A stretch of 64,000 nucleotides of DNA from Pyropia haitanensis (Eukaryota > Rhodophyta > Bangiophyceae > Bangiales > Bangiaceae): assembly GCA_008729055.1 (NCBI GenBank), contig SDUX01000001.1, positions 186,001-250,000 of the forward strand, given 5' to 3'. Made by a program: the position numbers and the translations under genes. Shown piece by piece: positions 30,801 to 42,208 of the stretch. Position 1 is the first letter of the stretch; each line of letters begins with the position of its first letter. The notes below the pieces were generated by a model. The model had not been told where the DNA came from. It did not search any database and saw only the letters and a program-made list of their open reading frames with translations.

Positions 30801-30940
30801 ACGGATTCCCATTGGTGGGGAAGGGACGGCTGGCCTCGCCGACGGCCGTCGCGGCTGCCACGTCGGTCCCATCGGTGGCGGAGGCGGGGAGGACGACGAC
30901 GACGGGTGGTGGCGACACCTCGCCGCACCACGTGTAGCCC
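27814..30940. repeat. long G-run low-complexity block, no supportable gene
   Basis: G runs of 10-25 bases are dense (27850-27925, 28270-28300, 28440-28490, 29060-29100, 29990-30012). A T-rich tract, CCCTTTTTTGTTC then T16, lies at 28670-28692 and resembles the 3' U-rich flanks of genes, yet I find no plus-strand gene before it. On the minus strand, 29470-30460 has a frame with less biased pieces (WTVSVEAASFASAAWP, AALALHYTTPHNAPSLLS, IRVLLCPGATDASGQADQ) that could be a broken or highly diverged gene. Confidence 0.35.
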
Positions 30941-31497
30941 ATGCATCGTGTCCCTGCGTCGACTTTGTTTCATTGCACTCTTGGACCCTGCACCAGAGCA
31001 CGTTCCCGTGCAGGGCTTGTACTGTACTCTCTCGGTGCACGACGTGTTCTTCAAGTATTTTGTAAACCCGACAAGTCTGTTTGAATGCGTGCTGCCGTGC
31101 GGAACATTACGTGCATTCGTGCAGCGCCATGCAGGACATCAGCAGGCAGACCTTTGCCTCTGCTCGTATTCTGTACGAAAGAGAGCTCTTTCTCAAGCAG
31201 GAGACGAGCCCAACACGTGGTGCGTGCTCAGAGGCACACGTACGTGGAGTGCGTCCTTGAAAAAGTGGATGTTGACGGTACCTGCATGTGCATGAAATCG
31301 CGGTGTGGACCAACGAATCCACACCTGCACGTCCGAGCAACTGCCTCTTTTTAGCGAAACCACAGTAGACAGCCAGGCGGTTGAGGGCTCCGTGTCTCTC
31401 CTGCGCTTTGGCCAAGTACAATAAGTTTTCTGTGTTATCTGGGTGCTAGACGCCTGAACCGTCAACCCACTACAAACAGCCTTCCGTCTTTCCCGTC
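30941..31497 (+). promoter_or_regulatory. lower-GC island upstream of a candidate gene
   Basis: A 500-base stretch of near-balanced composition, like the islands ahead of other genes. It contains a local hairpin CCTGCAC...GTGCAGG (about 30987-31016) and TTGTACTGTACT near 31018. It ends at an ATG directly followed by a consensus splice donor. Confidence 0.35.
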
Positions 31498-32518
31498 ATG
31501 GTGAGTACCGCTCGCGTCTCTCTCGCCGCGCACTCTCTCTCACCGTCGGCGCGACGGTCGCCGTCACCACAGCGCTCGACCATCCGGTCGCTGGAAGGTG
31601 CTCTCACAGCATCCGGTTCGGCCCCGCCTCGCCTTCCCGCACCCCCCCTGCCCTCGGTGCTGCTTCGGTGGAGCGTCACTCGGCCGCCGTGATGGCCCTC
31701 ATCGAATGCTCATGGGAGGTCCTTGTTATTGACCCGGCGGGCGTGGCCGCTCTCTTGGTGGCGGGCTCCGGCGGCGGGCAGTGGAACACTCGGACAGCCA
31801 AAGCAGCGGCAGCGGGAACGGCGGCAGCGGGCATTGGCAACGGCGCGCCATCCGGGATTGGCTCTAGGAGATACCTTCTCCCGAAGCGTTCCTGTGTGCC
31901 CCGCCGCCCTGATGTCAAGGCGGTTGGCGGCTGCTGGCGGTGCTGCTGGCGGCGCTTGTGCAGCTGCTCCTCTCCGCGGAGGCGGCCGCGCAGGCGGCCG
32001 GCTATGCCGCTGATGCCGCCGCCGACGCGACAGCCGCAGCTGTGGCACCAGTGCGTGCTGTTCCACCCAAGGGGGGGCTGCCCACGCGAGGGGGGAGGGG
32101 GGGGATTGCGCAGAGCTGAGTGGTCGCCAACCGTCCCCGATGCACCACCGCGCCGCCCCTCCAGTCGCCTTTGGGTGCCACGGCTGCCAGCGCCACCGGG
32201 CGTCCGCCGTCCGCTTGATGCAGCGCAGCGCCACGCTCTACGCTGCGGGCGTGGCTGGCGGTGGTGCTTTCGCCACCGCAGCCATCTTCCCCCACACGGC
32301 CGAGCTTGTCTCCGCGGCGGATGCGGCGGCAGTTGGGAAAGGCGGGTGTGGCGGCGGGTGCAGCAATGGGGTCCGCTCGCCGCTGATGGAAGGGTGGCGA
32401 CTGGCGCCCGGGGGCGCCCCACATAGCCGGTACGCCCTGGGAGGTTACAACGACGCTGGGCGCCGCTGCCGTGTCCGATGTGAGTTGGCCACCTGGCGGC
32501 GATTGGGGGTGGGGTAGG
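31498..32518 (+). pseudogene. membrane-protein gene candidate, frame-broken
   Basis: ATG 31498-31500 is followed at once by GTGAGT. If the first intron ends at the AG at 31571-31572, the product starts MRSTIRSLEGALTASGSAPP, which resembles a mitochondrial presequence. Further protein-like pieces follow in changing frames: AAVMALIECSWEVLVIDPAG; a hydrophobic helix WRLLAVLLAALVQLLLSAEA followed by an Ala-rich helix; and RSATLYAAGVAGGGAFATAA with FPHTAELVSAADAAAVGKGG ending near 32518. One frame change could be a C-run slip (31642-31648), but the others are not at runs, so either more introns exist or the gene is decaying. The last block weakly resembles the second half of the MIC26/27-like protein at 12253. 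Strand is supported by the hydrophobic segments and the upstream island. Confidence 0.35.
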
Positions 32519-32641
32519 CCAGGGGTGGCATGGGGGGGGCTGCACGGCCGCGTGGGACGGCCCGCCCCGTGGCGGCGACGCCATCGACGTTTGCACCACC
32601 ATCGTCACCGCGACGCGCCGCCGCCACGTTTCCCAGCGCTG

Positions 32642-33227
32642 TGGTGCTTAAAAGGAGGTTCAGGAATCGGCCCGAAATCGTGTTTGCGGGTTGCGCACTC
32701 GTTTGTGGACCCCCTCTCACGGTACGATGCGCCTCGATTTTCTCTATTTTTTTTGCCTATCTCCTGTGGTCGTGTCGTCGGTCGACATACACCCTGCGTA
32801 CCACCATTACGTGAAGGACCGTGAGCAGAGCTACAAGAGCATGTCAAAGAGCAGGGTGTATGTCGCCCGACCATTACCGTCCTGTGCGCACCACAGCAGC
32901 TGTTAAAAACACCCCGCAGAAAATTGTGGAATCCACAAAAAACCTGTGGACGGGGCCTCAGAACACGCATTTCCCCTGGAAGCCGCCGGGCCTTCAAGAG
33001 TACTGATTGGCTTGTGACCGAGGGACCCACGCGTGCTGAGTGGTGATTGGCTGATGCACTCGAGTGTCGCGCTGTGTTCCGCAAAGTTTTGCACATGGCC
33101 CACAGCGGATCCGCAAAATCCGAGAGAAAACGCGTTCCACAGCCGTCCTGGCCACCGTCTGTGGACTCGTCTGCGGGCCCCGCAACAGGGCAAAACAGGC
33201 TTTTCCTGAACCTCCCTTTAAGCACCA
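32642..33227. mobile_element. non-autonomous DNA transposon (MITE-like) with 25-bp terminal inverted repeats
   Basis: The left end (32642-32666) TGGTGCTTAAAAGGAGG... is repeated inverted at 33203-33227 with one mismatch in 25 bases. Both ends are flanked directly by the same eight bases, CAGCGCTG (32634-32641 and 33228-33235), so an 8-bp target duplication is likely; because CAGCGCTG is its own reverse complement it could instead be part of the inverted repeat. Eight-base duplications are typical of hAT elements. Subterminal similarity continues inwards (CACTCGTTTGTGGACC on the left against the inverted right arm near 33150-33190), and a further inverted pair GACATACACCCTGC / GGGTGTATGTC lies inside. 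There is no transposase frame. Flanking DNA on each side is GC-rich, whereas the element is of balanced composition. Confidence 0.85.
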
Positions 33228-33235
33228 CAGCGCTG

Positions 33236-34430
33236 CAGCCACCGGGGCTTTTGCGGGTGTGGCTGCTCCCGCACCCGCAACCTCAGTGGCGCCACGGCCG
33301 TGGCCCCGCTACCACCCTGGCGCTACCGTCGTCGCGGCCCGTCGTCGCGGCCTGGGCGGCCGAGAACGCCCGACTGTGGGGGGCGGCCGCTGATTTGCGG
33401 CGGCGGCGGCCTGACCAGGCTCCGTCGGAAGGGGCGGCCGCTGTCCCCTGCGGCGGCACCCAGTCCCACCTTCCCCCCTACCACAGCAAACGCATTACCA
33501 CCATGCGGCTGCGCAGTCTGACTCTCCCCTTCCCTCTCTTGGGCGTGTGATACGACCTGCTTCTCGCCCACGAGGTTTGGCACCGCGCCGAGCGCAACTA
33601 CGTCCTCCTCCGCCAGGTGTCGCACCAGCACCTCCCGTCGGAGCCGGCGCCGCGTGCGCGTTGCAGCTGCCCGAGAGAGACGTCCGCGACGGCCGGTGCC
33701 GCGGCGACCGACGCGGCGGCCAAGAGCGACGCCCTCCTACGTCTGCCCCCCCCCCCCCCCGTGGCGCACGCTCAGGTGACGTCACGTTTACCAAGGACAA
33801 GCAGCACGCGCAGTGCGACCTTCACACCGGCACTCACGGCCCCCCCTCCACCCCGCTGACGATTTCTCCATCCTCTGACTCGGTGCCTTGCGCTGCCTCG
33901 GCGACCCCTGGTGCTCGTCGGCCACCCGCCCCCCCACCCACATGCAACAGCAGTGTGGGCGGTGGGGCCCACCCGCCGGCCGGCCGGGCGCTGCTCTGCG
34001 CCGGCGACGGGGGCAGCACGGGGAGGCCGCCGCCGCCGCCGCCGTCGCGGGATGAGGCGGACAGGCCCGACAGCTCGCGCAGCGCCCTCGCGCAGCGACC
34101 GCTGACGGAGCGTGGAGAGGACGGCGGCGCGGGTGGCAACGCCGCCGTCGCGGGTAGCCGCGGCGGCGCGGCGGCCGCGCGCTCGCCACCGTCGGCACCG
34201 CCGCCGCCCGCCCCCTCTGCCGCCGCCGCCGTGGAAAGCCCGACGGCCAAGGTGCCTCCCGTGGGCTGCTGCGCCGCCGGTAATGAGGCGGAAGCCGGTG
34301 CGCCCAGCTCCAAAAACGACTTGAGGTAGGACAATGCGCATGGTTTACTTGTGTGAGGACGAAACGCCACGAGGATCTTTGATCAAGATGCCAACCAGAC
34401 CGCACCCGCCTTGACACTTGATGAACTAGA
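33236..34430 (+). pseudogene. gene-like DNA interrupted by the transposon
   Basis: Plus-strand pieces with natural composition occur in several frames: TMRLRSLTLPFPLLG ending near 33549, then YDLLLAHEVWHRAERNYVLL (about 33550-33610), which holds an HExxH-type word (HEVWH). A minus-strand frame, 33834-34370, also has fair composition (ALSYLKSFLELGAPASASLP). I cannot decide strand or family. The HEVWH word alone is not evidence of a metalloprotease. The block may be the downstream half of the candidate at 31498. Confidence 0.2.
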
Positions 34431-34643
34431 CGGCGACCAGGCCACACAACCTTGTAGGCTTGTGTTTCGCGCCCCAAAATGCGGGGCGTGAGGACGTGTC
34501 ACGCCCGACAACGCCCAATCATGCCCACTTCGCGCCCTTTCTGAGGGCGTGTCTTGACCACATCTGGAAAGTGTCTGCGAATGCACAAAACACAGGCTGT
34601 AATTTCGTGGGCGCACGCAGCAAGACACGCCCTGTCTTGACGA

Positions 34644-36195
34644 CTAGTGTCTATTCTACCGGAGATGAGGATCAAATGATCCTCACCTGAGGATCATTTG
34701 ATCCTCGCCTGACCTGACCAGAAATCGTCGATTCCATGCATCTGAGAGGGTTTTTTGTCCTCCACCAGGCTACGGAGAGCTACAGACACAGCCTGAGGGG
34801 CGCCCGCGGCGACCGGCGGTCGCGGCGCCGTTCGCAGCGCCGGCGCAAACGACCACAAAGGCGACGACGGGGGAGCCACGAGAGGGGCGGCAGGCAGAGG
34901 CCCCGCCACGGCGGCCAGCGCGCCCGGCGCAGCGAGCGCAGGTGCGCCGGGACCAGGCGCCCCAAACGACGGCCGCGCCACGGCCAGCACCACAGCCCCC
35001 TGCCCGGTGCCGGGAGGGTGCCAAACACGGGCGCCCGCGGCGCCCCCGCCGGCGGAGGCGTCGGAGTTGCGCCCCCACCCCGCCGCGGCGGCGTCGTCGC
35101 CGGCACAGCCGCCGTCGCCAGTGCCGCCTCCGACCCCTACGCCGGCGTCGACGGCGACGGCTTCGCGGCGGAGGAGGCGGAGGCGACGGCGCCTCCGCCG
35201 GCGGCCAGGCCCCAACCCCGTCCCACTTCGCCGTCGCCGGCGGCGGCAGGGGCGACAAACAGGGCGAGAAGGCCGCCGGCGGGAAGGGCGACGGCCCTCC
35301 CCGCTTTCCGGCCGCCGGTGGGGCCAACACCCGGCAGCTGCTGCCGCGGCCGCTGCCGGCGGGCGCCGGCGACGCTGCCGCGCGCGACGGCGCCCCGCCG
35401 TTGCCGCTGCCGCTGCCGCTGCCGCTGCCGCTGCCGCTGCCGCCGGCGGCGGCAACGCTGCCCTCGGACGCCGCCGCGGGGGGCGTGCCGCCACAGCGGA
35501 ATCCCCCCAGCAGGGCCCCCGCAAAGGGCCCCACCTCGGGGGTGGCCGCCCCGCCGCGCAGGCGCACCCCAAAGGGCGTCCCATACGTCGAGGGGGTGGC
35601 CCCAAACGGCGGCGGCGCCACCACCCCGCCGCCGCCGCCCGCCGTCGGCGTGCCGCCACTGGGGGCGCCGCCGCCCGCCGGGGCGGCGCCCGACCCCGCC
35701 CGCACCGGCGTCTGGGGGGTGTCCCCCGCCGGCGGGGCACCCGCCGCCGCCGTGGCGCGGGTTTGGGCAGAGGGGAAGACCTGTCAAGGAGGAGGAGGAA
35801 ACTGGCAACCGTTCGGCTGAGGGGGCCTGTCCCGTCGTCGTCCCCCCCTCTGCGCTCGGCCCTGGTGTGCGGAACCCGCACGCGCCAGGCTCTCTCTGCT
35901 TCTGTGCGTCCGCGGCACGCGGCGGGCGCGCAAGACCTGGCACAGTGTGCCGCGGGCGGCGATCCCAGGTGCAGCGCAACCGGCCCGGGTACTCGACAAA
36001 AAGCGCGCCAAACTCATCTTCTGCTCAGGCTTGCATGCACCCAAGCTCCCCCAAGGGCAAAGAGACGGCGCTGAGTTCGTTTCTGGCCTCAGAAAAGGCG
36101 GCAGGTGGCGGGAAATAGAAGAAAACAGACACTGAAAAACCGGATCATTTGATCCGAAAAGGATCAAATGATCCGGTCGGTAGAATAGACACTAG
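34644..36195. mobile_element. 1.55-kb element with 18-bp inverted ends carrying GC-rich captured-looking DNA
   Basis: CTAGTGTCTATTCTACCG (34644-34661) is perfectly repeated in inverted orientation at 36178-36195. Counting TA as a target duplication would give 15-bp ends starting GTGTCTATTC, as in Tc1/mariner-like elements. Next to each end are palindromes built from GGATCAAATGATCC (34668-34708 and 36140-36175). The interior (about 34770-35820) has the GC content of host coding DNA, with Pro/Ala/Gly-rich frames on both strands; on the minus strand pieces such as ARPSFGAPGPGAPALAAPGA and PFGVRLRGGAATPEVGPFAG are FG-nucleoporin-like in composition only. This resembles a Pack-type element that has picked up a host gene fragment. 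No transposase is present. Confidence 0.7.
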
Positions 36196-37740
36196 ACAAT
36201 GTTTACGAGCAATCGTTGGTGACTGGGGGATACGACGGCGAGGGGTGGGCTACCTTCTGCACACCACGATTGCTCCAGGAAAGACGGCGTGCCTGCGGCC
36301 GCGCGCACACATCAGGGGTCCACAACGAGTGACATCACACCGTCCGGTCCTGTGCCCGTGCTCACCCCTCACGACGAGCTCGTTTTTCTCCTCGAACCGG
36401 TATTCTTCCATGTCAGTGTGTAGTCGCTTGCGCAACAGGAGGGGATGAAGGGGGAGGATAACGACTGGGACGTCAAGCTGGGAGTGACGACGGCGGTCAC
36501 GCCTGGATGGTTGGGGGCACCTCGAAATGGAGCCACACTGTTGCGAGCCCGGACCGCTCTCGCACTTCGAGTGGGCTGGAGGGGCGAGACCACGGGCTGC
36601 AGCGCGCCTCGCAGATCGTGATCTGTCTGTGGACGGCAGGAGACTGAAGGCTCGGAGAGCCCCGAATAGGTTCTCTCGTCTGCCCTTGCGGATCTTGTTT
36701 TGCGGCGACGGCGTGTTTTTTTGTGGTCGGAAAAACACACTGCATTTCCGACCACAAACGAGGCATGTCTGCAACTCGTTTTACTTGAAAATGCCTGAGT
36801 AAGTTCTTGTGCCCCAGACGCCCGGCTCATCGAGTGCGCGAAGCATGTTTCCACTTCTGACCAATAGAAAAGCTCTCTGCCTCTGTTCTTTGTCTGAGAC
36901 ACGCCCGAGTTCCGCCGTCAAGACGTGCCCTGAGGCGCGATCACAAAAAAGTAGCCCGCATAACTACATGAACAAGACAAGTGGCAACCACAAAAGAGCA
37001 CCCGATCTGGTACCTTAATTTGTATATTTGAGAACTGGAAGTGATGATACAGCCAAATGACTCAAACGCCGTCGGCCGCGGCACAACGACTCTGTCCAGC
37101 TCTGCGCATGCCGCCGTCGGCCGCGGCGTGCGCCCACACGACGCACACATCGCGGCGGTCGCGGCGGTCGCAACGGGCGGGTGACGTAGACGCAAAGCAC
37201 GCCTTTGCTGGTCCTGACCGACCCGTAAAAAGATCCGTTGCGTGCGCGGAAGAGCCCCCGCTACGCAGAGCAAAAAGAGAGGTGGGCGACAGCCGCCCCT
37301 GCCCCCTCCGAGTGCCCTCTCCCTACCGTTCAAGCGGAACCCGCCGCGAGCCGCCAAACACCGCGCAAAATGTCTCCAAGCACCGTCGCCGCCCTGGCCG
37401 CGTGGTCCACCTCCCCCCCCCCCCCTTGCGCCCTTACCACCGCCGCACCAGCCGAGACGAGTAGCAGCATTGGCAGGGGCGGGCGCCACGCACAGCGCAT
37501 CCCCTGTGTGTGCTCAGCAACAGACTGGAAGCGGTCGCTGGGAGGCGGGCGGCGAGGGAACGCCCCAGAACACCTCAAGTGCGTTGTTTTCTTCCAATTG
37601 TTTTAATTCTTCGTGTCGCGCCCCACGTCGCGCCCTTTCGAGGGGAGGCGTGACGTGTGATCACGTCAAATAACGTGCATGAGATCACGGAAAATGTGAT
37701 TTATAAATCACGGAAAGGGCGTGAAGCTCACGCCTACAAC
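36196..37740. other. balanced-composition DNA, possibly transposon-derived
   Basis: No convincing gene. The block is far less GC-rich than the genome around it. A short frame on the plus strand (from ATG 37371, MSPSTVAALAAWSTSPPPP) is possible but unsupported. The end near 37610-37740 (GTCGCGCC..., GGCGTGACGTG, GCGTGAAGCTCACGCCTACAAC) shows weak inverted similarity to 34440-34520 (ACAACCTTGTAGGCTTGTG, GGGCGTGAGGACGTG), suggesting an older, larger inverted-repeat element of about 3.3 kb into which the 34644-36195 element is nested. Confidence 0.3.
36720..36758. repeat. perfect 14-bp stem hairpin
   Basis: TTTGTGGTCGGAAA at 36720-36733 is followed after 11 bases by its exact reverse complement at 36745-36758. 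It could be a fold-back end of a mobile element or an RNA hairpin; there is no following T run on the plus strand, and a T7 run precedes it. Confidence 0.7.
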
Positions 37741-39555
37741 CTTGGGCGTCCAGCGCCAACACCGGAGTAGTTGGACAGGGGTGGTGGCCACTTGCTTTTT
37801 AATGGTCGCCGCCTCGTGGAACGAGCATCCTCGCGCGCCCCGCTCCGCCCGCCCGCCGTCACGCAGCCGCCGCTGCCAGCTGGCGCCACGCTGTCCACGC
37901 AAGCGCCCCTCCGGGCGCGGGGGACGCGCGGACGACCCGCCCGCCCGCGGCGCTTGCAAAGCGCGGAACGGAGGGGCGCCGGTCGGCGGGGGGGGGAGGC
38001 GCCGCGGACGCGCGCGGTCGGGCCCCCCCGCGGCGGTGCGGGTGGGCCGCGACGCCGGCGACCCCCCCCCCCCGGTCCAACCGCCCCCCGCCCCGCCGTC
38101 GCCCGTCGACGCGCGGCCGCCGGCCACCCCGCGGAGCGGCTCCCCCCCCCCCCCCCCCGCCGCGCGGGCGCCCTGCCGACAACGTCCCCTACCGCCGCGA
38201 CGCCACCACGTCGCGGGCGTGGACGGCCGCGACAGGGGCGTCGCCGCCGCCACCCCGGCTCCCCGCCCACCGCGACCGCCCACCGCGACCGCCAGGGCCT
38301 TGCGTGGCACCACCCCCCCCCCCCCCCCCCCCCACCCCCCAGCCGTTACGCGGCACGCCCTTCCACCCCCCCCCCCCCCCCCGCAACGACGCGGCGCCGC
38401 GGTGGGGACCGCGCCGCTCCTACGGCCGCGGCGCCCCCCCCCCCGCCCCCCCCGCCCCTCCCGTGCGCGCGGCCCGCCACTTGCGTGGCCGCCCCGCGCC
38501 ACGCGCGCGTGGCCGCCCGGCCGCCGGCGCGCCGCGCCCACCGTGCCCGCCGCGCGGGCGGCGCCGCCGCGCACGCCGCCGCCGCCATGGACACGGGGGA
38601 GACCCGCTCCGCCAGTCCCACCCCCCCCCCCCCCCCCCGCCCCCCCTCGCGGCTCCCGCTGCTATGCCCTATCTGTCACCGCCCCCCGCCCCACACTGGT
38701 CGGCCGCGCCCGCCGACGCGGCGGCTGGCGGGCGGTCGACCGGCTCGGACCGTGCCGGTGGCCGCGGCGGCGGCGGGGGTCCGCGGCGCTCCCCGTGGCG
38801 TCGTCCCCCCCCCCCCCCCCCCCCGCCCGCGTCGCCGTCGGCCAACGCCGACGCGGCTGTCCCCCCCACGGTGGCCACGCGCCCCTCCTCCCCCGGCGGC
38901 GGCCACGTCCGAGCGGTACGGCCAACCCCCCCCCCCCTCCGCCCCTCCCCCATTCACAGAGGGGGATCCACCGCGGCGGGCGGGGAACGGGCGGGGGGTG
39001 GGTGGCACCCCCTCCCCCCCCCCCCCCACCCCCCCCGCCGCCCTCCTCTCCCCCAACCCGCCACCCCCCCCCGCCCCCCCCGGCTGGTGAGCGCACGCCG
39101 CCGCGCGCGCCGTCGGCACCTCCCGCCACGCCGTGCGCGCGGCGCGGGTGCAAGGCTGCCGGCCGGGCGGGCGGCGGGACGGCCGCGGCGGTGGCGGGGG
39201 GGGTGGTGTGGGGGGGGAGGGGGGTGTGGAGGGGGGGGGGGGGGGGGGGGGATGCCCGCGCCATGGTGGCTGCCGCGGCGGCTGTCGGCCGTGGCGGTGC
39301 GTCCGCCACGCAGTGGTGGTGGCGGCAGAGGCCGGGGGGGGGGGGGAGGGGGGGGGTCGCAAGGCGCGCGGTGGCGCGGCCGGCACAGCGTCCGCCCTCC
39401 CCCCCCCCCCCCGCCGCCATCCCCCCCCATCGACACCACCGCAACCGCTACTCCCCCGCCCTTTAGGGAATGCCGCCACGCAACCACCGCGGCGGCCGCC
39501 GCCGCCGCCACCGCCGCCGCCGCCGCCAGCAGGGGGTCACGCCGCCGCGGTGACC

Positions 39556-39590
<35 letters not shown>

Positions 39591-41148
39591 CCCCCCCCGC
39601 CAGGGGGGCCCCACCGGCTGCGGCGGCGGCCGCCCCCCCCACCGGCGCCCCCCCCCCCACCTCTCGCCGACGGGGGCGGCACCCCCCCCCCCCCCACCCG
39701 CCCCCCCCCTCCAGTGCCGGCGCCACCATGGCGCCCCCCCCCCCCCCCCTCACCGCGCGCACCCGTCTGCCGCCGCCACCACCACCGCCCCCGCCGCCAC
39801 CGCCGCCATTGCCGCCGCGTGGCGCCGCGACGCGCAGCGGCGGCGGTGGGGTGGGTGCCGCGGCAGCCGCCCGCGGCGGGCGCGACGCGCGCAAGTCGGG
39901 CAAAGCGGGGGGGGAAGGGGGGGGGGGGTTCCGCCGCCGCCGCCACCCCCCCCACCCCCACCCCCACCCCCACCACCACCACCACCGCCGCCGCCGCCGC
40001 CGCCGCCTCCCGATGCCGCCGCGGCGGCGGTGGGGAGGGGGGGCCCCGCGGTGGCGGCGGTGGTGGTGGTGGCGGCGGTGGTGGCCGGCGGCCGGCGGTG
40101 CGCGGCGCCGCACCCCCCCCCCCCCCGCTCCCGAATGCGCCGCCGGTGGCGCTCCCGCGGTTGCCCTCGCCGCGGAGACGCCCGCCGGCGTGGTGGCGGT
40201 GATGGCCGGATGGTGGGTGGGGGGGGGGGGGGGCGGGGGGGGGGGCGCGGCGGCCGCCGCGGCGGCGGCTGGTGGAAACGGCGGCGAGGGGGGGGGGGGG
40301 GGGGGGAGGAGGTAGGGGGGGGATGCCCCCCCCCCCGCCCCGCCCCCCAACGTCCGCCGCCCGCCGGCCGCCACGCCACCGCCGCGGCGGCCGCACGCCG
40401 CGGCGGCCGCCACCGCCGCCGCGGGCGGGCGGCGGGCACGCCGCCGCGCGGCGGCAGCGGCGGCGGCCATCCGCCACGCCGCCGCCGCTGCCGGCGGCGG
40501 CGGCGCCCGCATCGGGCGCGCGCCGCCGCCGCGGCACGCGGCACGCGGCGGCGCGGCGGCGCGGCCGCGCCGCGGCCGCCGCGGCGGCGACCGCCGACGC
40601 CCCCCCGCGCCCCCGCCCGCGGCAGCCGCCCGCCCGCCCGCCCGCCCGCCCGCCCGCGGCGCGGCGGCCGCACCCAGTCCCGCCCGCCGCCGCCGCCGCC
40701 GCCGCCACCCGCCGCCGCCGCGTGCGCGCGCCGCCGCCTATCTCTGCCGCCGCCGCTGCGGGCGGCGGCGGCGGGCGGCGGCGGCGGCGACCGGCGGCGG
40801 CGGCGCTGTCCACCCCCCCACCCCCCCACCCCCCACCCACCCCCCGCCGCCGTCTACACCCGTCGCCGCACACACCCGCCGGCCGACGGCGGGCGTCTTC
40901 CCCACCGGGCGGCGGCCGTCGACGGTGGGCGGTCGCCACCGGCACCGCCCCGTCCCTCCCCCTCCCCCTCCCCCCCCCCCCCCTCGGCCGCCCCGTCCCC
41001 CCGCCACCGTCACGGCCACCGCCGCCGCGGCCAACGGCCGCCTGCGCTGCCGCCAGTCACCGCCACCACCGCCGCCGGCGTTTCCCCCCCCCCCCCCCCC
41101 CCCCCCGCCCGCCCGCCCGCCGCGCGGGGCGGCCGGCCGCGGCCAGCC
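37741..41148. repeat. 3.4-kb low-complexity block
   Basis: Dense G and C runs and CCG/CGG repeats (for example 39490-39530, 39556-39588, 39980-40012, 40640-40670). Both strands are open for over 1 kb, but translations are Pro, Arg or Gly tracts. Short segments with more diverse residues exist, none recognisable. The 3' portion may contain the untranslated leader of the gene starting at 41149. Confidence 0.5.
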
Positions 41149-41352
41149 ATGCCGCCGCCGCGGGGACTGGCGGCGCCCCCCCCCCCGGCCGCCCCAGCCG
41201 GCCACCCGCCGCCGCCGCCCGCGGCGCCGCCGTCGGCGGCGCGGCCGCCGCTGACGCCGGCGGCGGCACCCCCACCACCCGCCGCCGCCGCCGCGGCAGC
41301 CGCCGCCGTCCATGACGGCGGCGGCGGCAGCGGCAGCGACGGCGGCAGCGAC

Positions 41353-41414
<62 letters not shown>

Positions 41415-41635
41415 GCCCGCGCTCACCCACCTGCCGTCGGTGGACATTACGCCGCTGGCGGGGGCGGCGTCGCCGCGGCGGCCGCGGCCGCGGTGGGCCA
41501 CCGGCGGCGGCGGCGCCAATGGCGGGGTCGGGTGGCCCCTCGGCGGGCCGCCGGCGGCCACGCCCGGCGAGCACGGGCGGCACCCCCGAGACGCCGCCCC
41601 GCCGCCGCCCGCCGCCGCCGCCGCCACCAACGGCA

Positions 41636-41678
<43 letters not shown>

Positions 41679-42177
41679 GCCACCGCCGCCGCCGTCGTCG
41701 TCTACCCCCCCGCTGCCGTCATTGTCGCCCGCCGTGGCGGCGGTGCCGCCCCTGTCGCTGGCGGCGGCGGCGGCGGCGGCGGCGGCGCCGACGGCGGCGG
41801 CGGCGGCGGCGGGCGGCGCCGCCGCCGCCGCCGGCCGCCCCATGTGGGAGACCATCAGCCTGGGCATGGGCGCCGCCGCCGACGGCGGCGGCGGCCGCGG
41901 CGGCGGCGGCCGGCGGCGCGCGGACGTGTGGTGCGACTCGAGCGACGGCAGCGACGGCGGCGACGAGGCGGACGACGAGGCGGATGGGGGCGGCTGGGGC
42001 GGCGGCGGCGGCGGCGGCACCGCCGGGGCGGGGCGTGCGTGGGGTACCGCCGCCGCCGGGGCGGGGGTCCCCACCGGCGGGCCGGGCGTGGCCGGCGGTG
42101 CGGGCGGCGGCCGCCGCGGCGGCGCCCACGGCGACGGCGACGGCAGCGGCGGCGGCGTCGACGGCGACGGCGGTGGC

Positions 42178-42208
<31 letters not shown>

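Noticed and set aside
33569..33583. HEVWH as a zinc-metalloprotease active site
   Set aside because: A five-residue pattern in a frame-broken region without any supporting family motif.
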